Notes: generated from the letters alone by a model not told the origin. Numbered from the stretch's first letter, positions 9,657 through 21,312 are shown. The stretch: 64,000 bases of DNA from Chinchilla lanigera (GCF_000276665.1 NW_004955417.1:9632006-9696005), one strand, 5' to 3'. Translations and numbers: made by a program.

Positions 9657-12480
9657 ATTTAAGTAAAACAAAATGTTGATATCTCCATTATATTTCCGTA
9701 CTGTACAAGTGGACACTGCTTTGTGCTAAAGCTGGGCCATGTTGTTGGGACAGCTGGAGACATCTCTAGAGATAGGATGTGTGCAATAGGCCCTGCCAGA
9801 CCCCCTGTCCTTACTCGGCCTGAGCAGCTCACACCAGCAGAATGACATCACCACACAGTTCTTGCCAGGAATTATCATGAGCATCTCTCAAGCCGATCAA
9901 GTCGGCAATCAATGCTAATAATCACATCACCTCATAGAAAAATTCACTTTACAGATGTAAGACCCATTTCACTGGAATTTTGAACTGTGATTAAATGAAT
10001 GCCTTGCTCACTTCACCACTATATATCATTTGTTGACTGACAAATTGTTGATCCAGAGGCTGAGGTTCTAACTGTCACTCAAGGATTGACATTTTTGAGA
10101 ATTCTCTGACCCTTCTGATTTTCAACCCTAAGGTAAGGGTGTACTATTTTGAACCTCCCAGCATCCATTCACCCTTTTTCCTTAAGTTTTTTACAATTCA
10201 GGTATAAAATTTTTCATAATTCAAGTATGAAGCATCGCCAGGGTACTAACTCCTCCCCCACCTCCATAAGTAGCTCTTAAATGGCTTAGTCAATCAGCTT
10301 TCAGGACTCATCCTCTTGATTTCTTCAGAGAACAAGGACAATCAGGCCAACCACTCAGGTACATTTACTATCGACTTATGGAGAAAAGAGTTTACTTGGC
10401 CCTCCCTACTGCACAATAATATCCCTTTTCCTAGATGTGAATAAAGAGCAAGTATTTCCCACTACATGCAGGCATTCACCTTCTAAGCTTAGGAAAAAAG
10501 AGAGCTAAGATACAGGAAGAAATTGTTCTTTGACTTGCCTACTTCGTGACTTTTTAGTTACGTAAGATACCTTCCCTTTTTTTTTTTTAAATCAGTTGGA
10601 TTCAAGCTCTTAGTACCTTATGATTAAAAGATTTTTGACACAAGGTCCTTAATTTCTGTCCAACATCACTTTATTTTAACCATGGTACTAAAGAAATGTA
10701 CAAAAAGAATATACAAAACTTGCTCAATTTCTTCTATGTTGCAATGAACAAACCTGAATTACAAAGGTGAATTGTAGCTTTATTAGGCAATAGATTTTAA
10801 ATAACATAATAACAGCCTTTAAGTGGAAAATTAGCAGAGAAGTATAATTATATGAGAGTAAAAATAAGTATACAACTTTGTACAATCTCTCTCTTATATG
10901 CATACACTGAATTTCCTATGATTTGACTTCCAGCTCCTTTTCCTTAGGGACAAGTTGTCCTGGTGTAATGGCTGATACAAGACACCTGGATTTCTGGGAT
11001 GGTAGTCTCAAGATTACACTCCTGGGTGAAGAATACATATAATTCTGATACACAGTGAAACTGAAAATATGAGGGTCTATCAGACTGTCTCAGTACTTAG
11101 ATCATGAATGTCCTAATTCCCCTTGCATAAATGGGAAAATGAAAGAAAAAGAAGTAACAGCAAAAGAAAAAAAAAAGATCAAGTAGTTAAATCTTTAAAA
11201 GAAAAGAACACACACTCGTAAAAGGTCAGAAAAGATGATTTTTAAATTTTCCTTCTACACTTTATTCACGTATCCTTTTACAGCCTCAATCCTGTGTAAA
11301 ATAATGAGAAAAAATGAAAATTAGTTTCATTAGACAGACCACTTTTGTCGGACTCGGTCTTGAGTTGATCAAATGAGGCAGCTGAACTGAGAATGAATCT
11401 TCCCTGTGATTAGCTCACACTCAAAGTAGCCAGGCACCTGGGAGGATATAGGGGTGGAAAGAAGATAATAATTGGTCTCTTATCTTTTATAATTATGTGT
11501 GTTTCAAGTGGATGTGAACTGTGGGGTTTGAGAGGGCCGCATAAAAGGGGGAAATTCTGATGTGAACACTTCAGTCATTAACTCTAGTATTCAAAAGAAA
11601 AGGAGATAAAATTTTAAACAATCGAAGACTTGAGAAGTACAGACTTTAAAATAATAATGTTTACCGAAAATTAGGACAATTGTTCTTTAATTCATATCTC
11701 ACAGCGTCTTCATCATGCTAATAATTAGCATAGCTACCGACTGGACAGAGAACAAACCGGGTTTTTTTCCTCTTTTTATACAAAAGGCTCTGAAGTCTCA
11801 AAAGTTTTAATAATTTCTTCCTTTTTCTACGTAATTTTCAAGTAAAAATGAATAGAAAATGCGGATATGACCGTGTAAGCTTTATGTGTGTGGATCATGA
11901 GGATATTTGGCAAAACATCCAGCATTATAGGAAGCTTTCCGTTTTCAAAAGTAAAACATTCCCAAAGGGTTTAGGCCTCTTTTCCCTTAGCACTGGATTC
12001 CTACAAAGAACACACAAATGAGTTTTCTTCTTGATGTTTTATTCTGCAAATAAACCCACTTGTAGCAACTGCATGACTGAAACCGGTGGTTTCATTAGGA
12101 CTTTGGGGTCCAGACAGCTTTTCTACTCTTCATTAAAAGGAAAAAATTACTGTCTACTTCTCAATTACTTTTTACCCATTCAAGTAGAATTAATGAGCCT
12201 AATCCAACATAATTAGTAATGATTCCAATTTAAAACGTGCATTCATAAAACAATTTTTCTTAAAAAAAAGAAGCAAAAAAGCAATAGTTCCACCTGACTG
12301 TCACCTCCAAAAAGGTAGGTGACTGGGTGCGTTGATATATTCCCATTACCTAGAAAATAATAGAGCCCTTCCATCAGTATTTGTTAAAAAATATAAATGT
12401 GTTTCCAAAATCTATCATCTCGCTAAATTTTAGCTACATCCAATTTCTGTTAATCACCCTGGCTTTCCACCAGTTTTAGA
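9657..12480. other. Long repeat-poor unique stretch, no gene
   Basis: About 2.8 kb without a recognised transposable element apart from short A- or T-runs, and with no frame above about 61 codons. The lack of insertions is notable given the density on both sides. A 'ctttattttaacc' segment at 10667-10679 contains an antisense AATAAA, but there is no coding sequence next to it to support a 3' UTR. Confidence 0.45.
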
Positions 12481-13035
12481 GAGGACACTTTTGCCCTCTC
12501 GCTATGGATGACTCTGTGTCTAGGCGAACACTCTTTAGAGTTGTAAACACAGCTAGAATCAGAGTTACATTGGCATAAAAACAAAAATGAAAAACAAAGC
12601 ATTCTGTCTTTCTTCTCTTACAGATTGCTACTTCCTAGAGAAAGAGCTCTCGGTGGCCACTTACAGCCGGCCCGTCGGAGGGAAGGCCCTAATTACCCTT
12701 CCAAATTCTGGCACTCAGACTCTATTTCTTCTTTTGGCTCAAGACCAAACAAAATGTGAAAAGAGAGAGAGGGGGGAAAAAAAGGCAACAATCGGGCAAT
12801 AATGCTGTTATTTACCGAACACTATCAGACAATCACTTCCTTTCTACAAAATAGTGATACGCGCTCCTTCCGCTAAACCGACCTTTGAGACTTCAGGCAG
12901 TTATTTAGATGAATGAGAAATTACTTAGATTTATGACAAAAACTACTAGCGTATCACGTCTTCTTATCACAACAAAGAGACTTTCAAGGGGGAGGGAACA
13001 AGTTCAGTTGCAAAGGATGTCTATTAGCGAGTTTA
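12481..13035. other. Candidate conserved non-coding element
   Basis: Repeat-free, with several CpG dinucleotides kept in an AT-rich setting ('ccggcccgtcggaggg' near 12668, 'gatacgcgctccttccgc' near 12857) and TAAT-containing steps ('ccctaattaccctt' near 12688). This composition is typical of developmental enhancers, but conservation cannot be seen from one sequence. The 71-codon frame at 12587-12802 has no domain. Confidence 0.3.
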
Positions 13036-13179
13036 ATTTTAAGCATATTTAAATATATATAAAACATTACTCTGTATTTCTTCATGTTCTCTATCAGGGA
13101 TTACATTTCTGTTTTGTAATCAGAATTTATTCCTGATTTTTATTTCTGCGTTTGGCCTTCCATTTTCTTCCTCTCATGA

Positions 13180-13214
<35 letters not shown>

Positions 13215-14990
13215 TTCTTGAGCTTATCTTTTTATTTTTTGTTCTCTATACATCAGTCTATGCACTCTCCCACATCTCTCCCACACTGACTCCACTGTTT
13301 TAACCCATTCAGCACCTAGCCTACCTTTGGAATAATAAAAAACATTGGAAAGAATGGTAAATTTTGTTTTTCTATTTCATGTATGTGGTAGCATCACTGA
13401 AGAAGGTACTTCTGTCAGTTGGGCAGATCTCTATTACAGAAGAAAATTTTCAACTTTGATTACAAATATTTTGATATAGTGATGCCTAAAATGCCTGAAA
13501 TCCAAGAATTATATTTGATAGCATTTTCATAAATTTTATTGTATTTTATGAAAATGATCACACTCTCAGGTGAAGAAGTCTGTGACTTGCATATCAAATT
13601 TTTTCAAAGTTCTTAGAATACAGGGTCATGTAGCACACACCTCACACTGAGCCTTTGACAGGGAAAATTTCTTGTAAATGTTTGCTTAATAGATAAATCA
13701 GTGGAGAAAGGCTTCTGTGAATCACTCTGGCTGAAGTGTGAAAGATGAATCAGAGACTAGGCAAGCTGGGACTGGTGAGACCAGTTAGGAGAATTTTAAT
13801 GATATTGAGGAGCTAGGTGATGGTGTTCTACAAAGGCAGTAGAAATAGGGCCCAATGGAGACTTACTTTACAGATAAGGAGCGTAAGATTTCCAGAGTTT
13901 GTTGCTGAAGTGGATATGAAGCAAATTTCCAGAGCGTGATAAAGACAGGAACCCCTGGGAACCCACAGTATTCACTTGCAATTGAATATTTCAAAAACTC
14001 TACAAATATCATTAGGGGAAACATGGATGTTTCTGAGTTTACAAGACTCTATCACTAAATCTAAATTACCTTCTCTCTCATACATCCTTCCAAGACAGAG
14101 AACACCATGGGGACAAGGGCAAACACACTCCCGGCCCTTAACTTGTTACATAAGCATGATTTGTATTTTCCTTCTGTGATCATCAGGACTTTTCCTAAAA
14201 AAAAAAACTGCTTTTCCTAAAAAGTAGTGACCCTTCACTTTGGCCCAGTGGATAAAAATACAGACAAAGTTTGGCCTTCATTTTGCATAAATCTCCTTAC
14301 AACCTTAAAACTTGGGGTCAGATCCTTGCTCAGCTCTGCAAATAGCCATATTAATCTTTTAGAGAATATTTGTCTAAAAATTGGCACTACAAGATTGGCT
14401 AGCACTAAATTTAGGTAGTCTGTCTCATCCTTCAAGACTGAGGACATCAGGAAAATATTTACAGGAATATTCAACTACCAGTGGGTGTCTACAAGCCACC
14501 AGTCGTTGCCCTAAACCAAGAGTCACTTCAGATTCCAACAGCATACCCATAAACCCACAACTGCCCCAAGCAGGAATAATCATCCCTTGGAGACTAGATC
14601 GTTCTCTCAACCAATAAGGACTTCTGAGCCATCTTGCAAACTCATAACTGAGATCATGATCAAAAGACCCTCGGCCACCCCAGGAAATCCTTGAAAGCTA
14701 TTTCCTCCTTTTTTGATGGATTATATTTCCTCCCCTTTGCTGATGGACCAATTTGATCTTCTTCCTTGGAAATGTGCCCACAGCAATTGCTCAAACTCAA
14801 GCTTTTCCCTCATTTACTCTGCCCAGTGTCCCTCACTGATTCATCCTGAAATGCTTTTTGCCTGAGAACCTGAGGCAGGAGATTAGGGTGTGGCCAGCCA
14901 GCTGAGCAAGTGGGCATGAGCTGTCTGTCAATCACAGAGATCTAGGATACACAGACAAAAAACAGTTCCAAGCCCTGTATGGGACCAATC
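13036..14990. other. Unique sequence with one microsatellite and a short hairpin
   Basis: No gene. It contains the (CA)n tract at 13181-13212 and a 12-base-arm inverted repeat at 13522-13556. The part 14380-14950 shows overlapping frames on both strands and resembles old repeat or pseudogene debris, but I cannot assign it. Confidence 0.4.
13181..13212. repeat. (CA)n microsatellite
   Basis: About 16 uninterrupted CA dinucleotides. Confidence 0.98.
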
Positions 14991-15111
14991 AAAAAGTGTT
15001 CTCTTGGGGCTGGGGATTTAGCTCAGCGGCAAAAGCACCTGCTTGGCAAGCGCAAGGTCGTGAGTTCAGTTCCCGGTACCGGAGAAAAACCAAAAAAAAA
15101 AGTGTTCTCTT
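14991..15111 (+). mobile_element. ID SINE, near-intact, with 15-base duplication
   Basis: The body at 15006-15082 opens 'ggggctggggatttagctca', holds an A-box-like 'tagctcagcgg' and a B-box-like 'gagttcagttcc', and ends '...ggtaccgg' before an A-rich tail with 'aaaaaccaaaa'. ID elements derive from tRNA-Ala and are copied by the LINE-1 machinery. The perfect 15-base repeat 'aaaaagtgttctctt' at 14991-15005 and 15097-15111 is the target-site duplication. It is the least decayed SINE in the window. Confidence 0.96.
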
Positions 15112-16075
15112 TACTTCTCAGGGTATGAGATCAAGCAGACTTTTGTTTGGTAAGATGGCCTAGGTCTAATGTCAGCCTGAGTAATGGGAGACACGAAAAA
15201 TACCTGCCATTAACCTGGTGGCCACTGCCAGCTTTGTCCAGGGCTGGTCTCACTATACAGAAGATACTGCTTTTCCTACTTCCATTAAAGGTAACACACT
15301 GCAACCTTTTTCCATGGTCTTGCTCAATGCTTTGTTCAGGACAACCAGAACCTGGAAAGAATCCCTAGATGGAGCCCAAAGCAGCCCAGAACCTGTTAGC
15401 AAACCTGCCTTAGCCATGTTGAGGTCCTCACCTCTGTAGTGAGAGCTCCTGAGCTCTGGTTGGTAACACTTCTGCATGGGGCAAGAAGAAATTTTGCAGT
15501 ATCTTCCTACTGTTTGATGGGTTATGCTTGCTGATAAAGATGCCCTTAGCTCATTAAATTCAAAGCACTCTCTCTTTAATTCTTTTGACCACACTGACTC
15601 CTACTTTGATCCTTTCTTCCTGTCTAGTCCTAAATATTTTTATTCCATCATCTTTCTATTATAGATCTGCTGCTCCCTGCCCTTCAGGACACACACAGGA
15701 TAATGAGAGGGCAAGGGAATGTATTCCTAATTCATTCATACAGGCTTTCATGGAGTCAGTTTATGTTTGGGCAATTTCAATTCAAATTATACTATGTCTA
15801 AGCTTGTTTTTTCCTTTCATTCTTTTTCTCCTTCACCATCCCCGACCTAGATTCCTTTCTCCAGATGTGTTCACCTGGAGCTCAGGGTAAAAGGAAGAAT
15901 GTTCACTACCTACTCCTTTTGCGCCTTCAGTCACAATCTGGAGAATTTCTCTACACAGAGAAAGGTTGGAAAACATATTTCTAGTTCTTAGGAGGAGGTA
16001 ATTAAATAATTTCCTTTTATGATACTGTCTTTGTTCTCTTTTTGAAAGGAAAGAGCATCCCCTTTATCACTTTAA
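15112..16075. other. Unassigned sequence, possibly old LTR debris
   Basis: Between 15140 and 15600 there are phrases such as 'aagatggcctaggtctaatg' and a late 'gcactctctctttaattctt' that recall retroviral LTR ends, but I cannot name a family. Frames at 15147-15439 (+) and 15253-15594 (-) overlap on opposite strands and carry no domain. The 101-codon frame at 15585-15890 is likewise unrecognised. Confidence 0.3.
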
Positions 16076-16760
16076 ACAGGGCAAACTAGTATTTCTAACC
16101 CTCCTCCCAAAGTTAATTAACATGTAAATACTTGTCAGTAAAAGGTAACACTTCAGCAATTAGCATATAAATGGGCCAGGGACAATATTCTGCCATAAAG
16201 GAGACAGCTTGGAAGATTTTGCCAAATGTATTTGTGAGGAAAAAAAAATAAAATAAAATAAAGCCTTCATCATTTCCATGCAAACAGTTATGAAATAGAA
16301 TGTCAACTGCAGCCCGGGGTAAGGGGAGGACTACCCTATCCGGATGCAATGAGGTGAAGTTTGCATACACAACTTGGTTTTATGTGCATGTTTACTCAAG
16401 TCACCGTGACGGAAAGTGACTAATTGTTTATGTCCAGAAAACACATCGTGTTTGTTTGATTTTAATGGATACCATCAGCCAAGAAAACAGAAAGCCATAG
16501 GTGGGAAAGAAATTTAAGGGCTAATTTTTCCATCTTGGGTGTAATGATTAGTACACTCACACAACTGCACATGCAGGGACTGCTTCCACTCAGCCCTGAA
16601 TTTGTGTTTCAAATGAGGTAATTGTGCACCTAATGATCCGTTTGCACAAGCAATTACCTGATTGGCATATGCCAGGTGAGCTTTTGGGAGATAATGGGGC
16701 GCATGCACTTTTTCCTTTGTATCCGTGATGTCCTGGTTTAAAAAACAAAACAATTGTCAT
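16076..16760. promoter_or_regulatory. Candidate conserved enhancer-like element
   Basis: Repeat-free and rich in homeodomain-type TAAT cores ('gttaattaacatg' near 16113, 'gtaatgattagta' near 16541, 'cacctaatgatcc' near 16627). It includes an exact inverted pair, GGTAATTG at 16617-16624 and CAATTACC at 16651-16658. This resembles a clustered transcription-factor element. Function and conservation are inference. Frames at 16113-16370 and 16514-16753 lie on the minus strand and have no domain. Confidence 0.33.
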
Positions 16761-17510
16761 TTATATTTGGGACATTCTTTATAAGAATACTGGCATCATG
16801 TATGCCCAGACTAATAAAAGATATGTCATTAACCCAAGAGGAAAATATATTCTCTGTCCATGCTAGAAAAAATATTTGTTATTTTATTTTTATTATTAAA
16901 GCTATAACATACCTGAGTTTATGGGGAGAAATGGCAGAAGAATCTGTAATCAGAAAACCTGGCTTAAAATCCCAAGTAATTAACCATGTCAATTCCAAAT
17001 AACCAAATTTAGGCAAGTCAGTTAAAAACATTGGATCACCGTTCTTTAAAATAGAATAGTAATCCTGGTCATTTGGAAAATTAATCTGTTTGTTTCTCAT
17101 TGTATTTTGAATTATAAGAGTCCATACTAAGTAAATCATATCGACTCTCACCCTTCTGTGAAGGGAAAACCTAGGGGACATCTGTGAGCGTTGGTCTTTC
17201 CTCTCCTCCACTGGGAGGGGTTGACAACCTAGGCCCCCACCTCTCTCATCATCGGATGATAGCTGACCCACAGGAGGGCTTGAAGCCAACTTCCCTGACT
17301 TGGTTCAGGCCTAACAAAGCCCGTTAGCCTAATGGAAGGCCCAAAGTTTGGGTCAAACTATATTAGTCTTCTAAATTTGAAAACTGGCACATTACCAAAC
17401 AACATTAGCCTAAAGGGTATCAATAACGTAGGAAAGTGGACCTCTGCACATTAAGCCTCGACATACGTAGAGACTGGCCCTTTTCTTTTTCTCCTGCAGC
17501 CAGAAAGCTG
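16761..17510. other. Unique sequence, no gene
   Basis: The longest frame here is 136 codons on the minus strand (16879-17289). It has no signal peptide, membrane segment or recognised motif and overlaps an 82-codon plus-strand frame. I see no splice context that would make it an exon. Confidence 0.4.
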
Positions 17511-17924
17511 TGTTGTTCAGTAGAACTTTCTGTGATGATGGAAGCATCCATCATCTGCATCATGCAGTGTGGTAACCACTGGCCACTTGTGGCTTTTTAT
17601 TTTTTCATTTTTGGTACTGCTTGAGCCCAGGGCCTTTGCACTACACCACAAATCCCTGTTTTAAAAAATTTATTTTTTATTTTGAGACAGGTTCTCTCTA
17701 AGTTGTTAATTTCCCAGGCTGGGTTCAAACTTTCAATCCTCCTACCTCAGCTTCCCAGAGTGCCCCAGCACTACACACCCAGCTCACATGCGACCATTAA
17801 ACTATTCAAGGGTAGCTAGTGGGAATGCAAGAAATGAAGTTTCGACTTCATGTAATTTTAACTAATTTCATTCAAAGTTAAACAGCCACATGTGGTTAAT
17901 GGCTACCATATTGGGCAGTGTAGT
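17511..17924. mobile_element. hAT-type MER element split by a composite SINE
   Basis: The two ends belong to one non-autonomous DNA transposon: the left opens 'cagtagaactttctgtgatg' and the right closes 'ggctaccatattgggcagtg'. Both carry a 'ccacatgtggt'-like internal step. I place it with the hAT-Charlie type of short MER elements from remembered consensus. The middle is interrupted by the SINE at about 17592-17785, so the transposon is the older of the two. Confidence 0.72.
17592..17785 (-). mobile_element. ID/B1 composite SINE
   Basis: On the plus strand a reversed ID part ('tttggtactgcttgagccca', 'gggcctttgcactacacca') leads through T-rich spacer into a reversed B1 part ('ttgagacaggttctctctaa', 'caatcctcctacctcagc', 'actacacacccagc'). 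The order matches the dimeric SINEs known from squirrel-related rodents. Flanks 'cacttgtggcttttta' and 'cacatgcgaccattaa' may be a decayed target-site duplication. Confidence 0.82.
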
Positions 17925-18394
17925 GGGAAAAGAACAGGATAGTTTATCACATAATTCAACCCTGTATGCTACACAAATATTTAATGCTAATCCTCCTCTT
18001 CTACAGCAATCTTTGTCAGTTTTGTAGCCATTACTTTACCTATTCCTTGACAGCAATAAGTTTAAAAAGCATAAGGACCTAACATTACACTGATTTACTT
18101 TTAGAATCCACCCCAAACACAAGCCAAACAAGGAAATAGACAGGTACAGATTTCCTAAGGCTTTTAATGCCTATAATTTGATTGTGGGTGGGCATTAGAT
18201 GTGAGACTATCCTCTGTTTGAGAGGGAAAGTCAATGAACACGTGGCTTTGATCTAGCCAAATACCTAAAATCTTATATTCTAAAAAGTATGCCTAACTTG
18301 ACTTAACTTTGCAAGCATAGGTAAAATAGTAATAATAATATAGCAATTATTACAGTTAATAATAATATATTTCTCAGGTTCTGATCTGAGAATT
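17925..18394. other. Unique sequence, no gene
   Basis: AT-rich, with a short (AAT)n patch near 18329-18370. No coding or RNA signal seen. Confidence 0.5.
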
Positions 18395-18535
18395 TAGATC
18401 ATGCTTCATTTCCTTTACTCCTCCTCTCAGACTTCAGAAATGGCTGCTATTTTTTCTGATTTTACTGATTAGCAAAGCTGTGGTTTGAAGCCAGACCTGT
18501 CGGACACCAGAGCCTACTGCCATAACTACGGTGTG
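18395..18535 (-). mobile_element. MIR SINE, weak
   Basis: Antisense MIR phrasing: 'gattttactgattagcaaag', 'ggtttgaagccagacctgt', 'accagagcctactgccat'. Diverged. Confidence 0.55.
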
Positions 18536-18925
18536 ATGTGACTTTACACCACATTAAGGGAAAGCCAGTCTCTGAAAAGATGGCTTGTCTTAAGTTTCAC
18601 AGAAGAGCAAACATTTTTATGCTAGGAAAGTACTCTGGGGATCAATCAGTATCAGTGAGTCTGAAGCTAGGTAAACTGCTTAAGAGAATATTGAGACCAA
18701 AGAGTATCTGAATTGGCATTTCTCTAAGGCAAACAGTGATCTGGACTCTTCCTGAAAAGCTGGAGTGAACCACTCCAGTGTAGAGTTCTGGGAACTCCAC
18801 CCCCTGGACAAAAACACACTCCTGCTTAGGTTGGTTTAAAGTGAGGCCCCAAGCCCTATCACATCCCCTACAGCTTGTAACTTGTATGAGTTGTTTCCTT
18901 CCTTTTTCTATTTTATTTTCTTTGC
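18536..18925. other. Unique sequence, no gene
   Basis: No repeat named. The 118-codon minus-strand frame at 18642-18998 begins in the (TG)n tract, where it reads as a Thr-His run, and has no domain. Confidence 0.45.
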
Positions 18926-18938
18926 ATGTGTGAATGTG

Positions 18939-18981
<43 letters not shown>

Positions 18982-19152
18982 TGTTGGGGATTGAACACAA
19001 GATCTTCACAGAAAATTACATGCTCAGCTCTTTTTTTTTTTAACTGGGATCTTGTTAAGTCACTAAATTGCCAAGGCTGGGCTCCAACTTGGATCTTCCT
19101 GCCTCAGCTTCCTAGAGAACTGGGATCATAGGCTTGTGCCGCCACACCCACC
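18926..19152 (-). mobile_element. ID/B1 composite SINE with internal (TG)n
   Basis: Reversed ID part ('gtgttggggattgaacacaa' at 18981-19000), a T-run, then a reversed B1 part ('ctgggatcttgttaagtcac', 'gatcttcctgcctcagctt', 'gccgccacacccacc'). The ID tail has grown into a (TG)n tract at about 18937-18979. Same class as the element at 17.6 kb. Confidence 0.82.
18937..18979. repeat. (TG)n microsatellite
   Basis: About 20 TG dinucleotides with one C interruption, located at the tail end of the ID part of the SINE, a common birthplace of such tracts. Confidence 0.96.
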
Positions 19153-20070
19153 TCTTCCTTCCTTCTGGAGCCTTGCAGTGCTGCGCATGTCCAGCTCACC
19201 TTTCACAAATGATTTATAGTACTGTTCAGGACTCCATCCTATTGAAGGGTAGATTCAAAGAAAAGGCTGTCTTAGAACTGAAAAACGGCAATGTAGCCCA
19301 AAATAAAACCTTCAGGATATTATCTCCTAGAAACAGAGGTGGGAGGTAGGGCATAGAAAGTGGCATTCCCTCTGATAACAGAGAAACCTTCAGCACAGGC
19401 ACATGATCACACTGACATCCGAGACCAGGGCACTAGTGTTCATTCAACAAACCTTTACCTGCCTCTCTGCCTGTAAAGCTTGTGATCAAGGGGTCTTTCA
19501 ATATATTCTTCCCTAAATTTAGTCTTATTATCACTCCTATATTTAAAAAAAAAAATTGAAGAAACTATCCATAATTTTTAAAATTAAATATAAAATATAT
19601 CCACAAGTAGGGCTATTGGAGACATCTAAAAATAATAACTTTCCTAGATAACGCTACATACCAGGACATGATCATATCCAATTAAGTTGAGCTCTGTTAG
19701 GTAATCACTGTGTAATGGGATAGAATCACAGAGTAATAGGATTTGTTTAAAGCAAGGATGGAAGAGCTTAAGACACATTAGATATCTTAAATGCATTAAG
19801 AATGAAAAACACCACTTGATAAAAAAAAAATCATTTGGAAGAAACAGAAAGAAAATGAGAACATTAAGAGTTAGATGCATGGTTTCTCTGAAGTCTTTGT
19901 TCACAGTTACAAACTTTGGTGCCCACTAATTCTCATGGCTAACTAATCTGAAAGTAGAAATAAAAGAGAAAAGGCTCAATATGAAAACACTCATCCTTAC
20001 ACTTTTTCTTACAAGACCATTGACCCCAGCTGATCAAAGTTCAGGGCAAAGTAGCCAGGACAAGATCTCA
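19153..20070. other. Unique sequence, no gene
   Basis: No named repeat. Frames at 19134-19349 and 19644-19904 are short and featureless; the latter is hydrophobic because of A/T-rich codons. Confidence 0.45.
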
Positions 20071-20470
20071 GAAGGTCACGATGGCCCTGAACACATTGTT
20101 TGGCTTCTCAGATAGCGAACTTTCAAAAGGAGCTGTGAATGCCTTGTCACGCTTGAACTAGATATTAGTTGGCTAAGCTGAGAATCAAATATGGGAAATT
20201 AGCTGCCATTAAAAGATCGCTTCAGGCAGTTCATTTCTCATCAACCAAGCTGTGCAGGCCTCCCGCTGTGGACGGTGAACATTAGCTTACTAAATACTTC
20301 AGCTCATCAGACCCTGCATTACTCACGGATGGGCCCGAATTTTGGTGATGGAGGTGGGGGAAGAGGGAACACTTGATAAAAAAACATTACCGCTGGCATT
20401 TATCTGGGTGGAGATGAATCCTTTATGCTGTTAAAATATATAATTGTAATTAGCAGGCACAGATATTCAC
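20071..20470. other. Candidate conserved non-coding element
   Basis: Repeat-free 400 bases with mixed composition, retained CpGs ('cccgctgtggacggtga' near 20261, 'cacggatgggcccgaa' near 20324) and homeodomain-like steps ('gtaattagcaggca' near 20445). Enhancer-like by composition only. Confidence 0.28.
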
Positions 20471-20531
20471 AAGTTATTGTTAAGAAGAAAATAACTTGCC
20501 ACAAAACATTTTACATAAATTTACGTTCTGC

Positions 20532-20553
20532 AAAAAAAAAAAAAAAAAAAAAA
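20532..20553. repeat. Poly(A) run
   Basis: A run of about 22 A followed by 'ggtgatgtgcgcatgcg'. No source element is recognisable upstream, so it may be a simple run or the tail of an unidentified retroposon. Confidence 0.85.
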
Positions 20554-21094
20554 GGTGATGTGCGCATGCGTGTATTCAACCTGGAAGAACAAACAACAAT
20601 ATCTTTACAGTGGTGGTTTGGGAAGATATATGTAGAATGTTTTGCAAATAGTTTTATTCATCTGTATTTTCAATATTTTAAGATTCTGTTATTTTCCATA
20701 ATCATAACTGTAGAATTAATAACTACTGCAAAATAAAATAATAGACATTTGAAAAAGGATCATGCCTAGCTCTCCTTCATCTTCTTTTAGAAATATTTTG
20801 TTTCCTTTTGAGAAACACACACTCCCATGTCCTTCTAAATATACGAGGAGGAAAATTCCCGAGTGAGTCTAAGTTAATCGTGAATGGAAACTACCACTCA
20901 TCTGATACGAGACTGTCCTATTTTGGCAGCTCTAGAATTGCCCCACATAAGACAGACACTTGGCATCCAGTCACCTGACAACCTCACTGGACTTTCTCAG
21001 CCTTGAGAGTTCATACAGATTCTCTTTTATTCTCCCCATGAAACAAATGCTGTGTTTGAAACAGCGGGGTCCTTATGCCAAGAAGTTTGTGTTA
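20554..21094. other. Unique sequence, no gene
   Basis: Nothing recognised. The 103-codon frame at 20425-20736 crosses the poly(A) run as a Lys stretch and is not credible as a gene. Confidence 0.45.
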
Positions 21095-21312
21095 AATATG
21101 GGGAAAAGAACAGGCTTTGGAATCAGATGCTCTGGAGTTGAATCTTGGTTCCATGCCATAATTCTTGTGTGATCTTGGACAAGTCACTAATAGTCTTTCA
21201 GCTTCAAATGCTTCATCTATACAAAGAAAAACTAAAGCCTGTGTCACACAGTTGCCTTGAGGATTAAAGTAGATAGTTGTAAAGCCTCAAAGGGTGGTAA
21301 TTCTTGAGCTCC
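21095..21312 (+). mobile_element. MIR SINE, nearly full length
   Basis: Sense MIR in order: 'aacaggctttggaatcagat', 'tggagttgaatcttggttcc', 'gtgtgatcttggacaagtca', 'tttcagcttcaaatgcttca', 'gccttgaggattaaagtag', then 'ttgtaaagcctcaaag'. The best preserved MIR in the window. Confidence 0.85.

Noticed and set aside
10667..10679. Antisense polyadenylation signal marking a minus-strand 3' UTR
   Set aside because: A single AATAAA in AT-rich DNA is uninformative, and no coding exon lies upstream on that strand.
15006..15082. tRNA-Ala gene
   Set aside because: The tRNA-like promoter boxes belong to an ID SINE: it has an A-rich tail and target-site duplication, and cannot form a proper cloverleaf.
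16879..17289. 136-codon minus-strand open frame
   Set aside because: No domain, signal or membrane segment, and an overlapping frame lies on the other strand.
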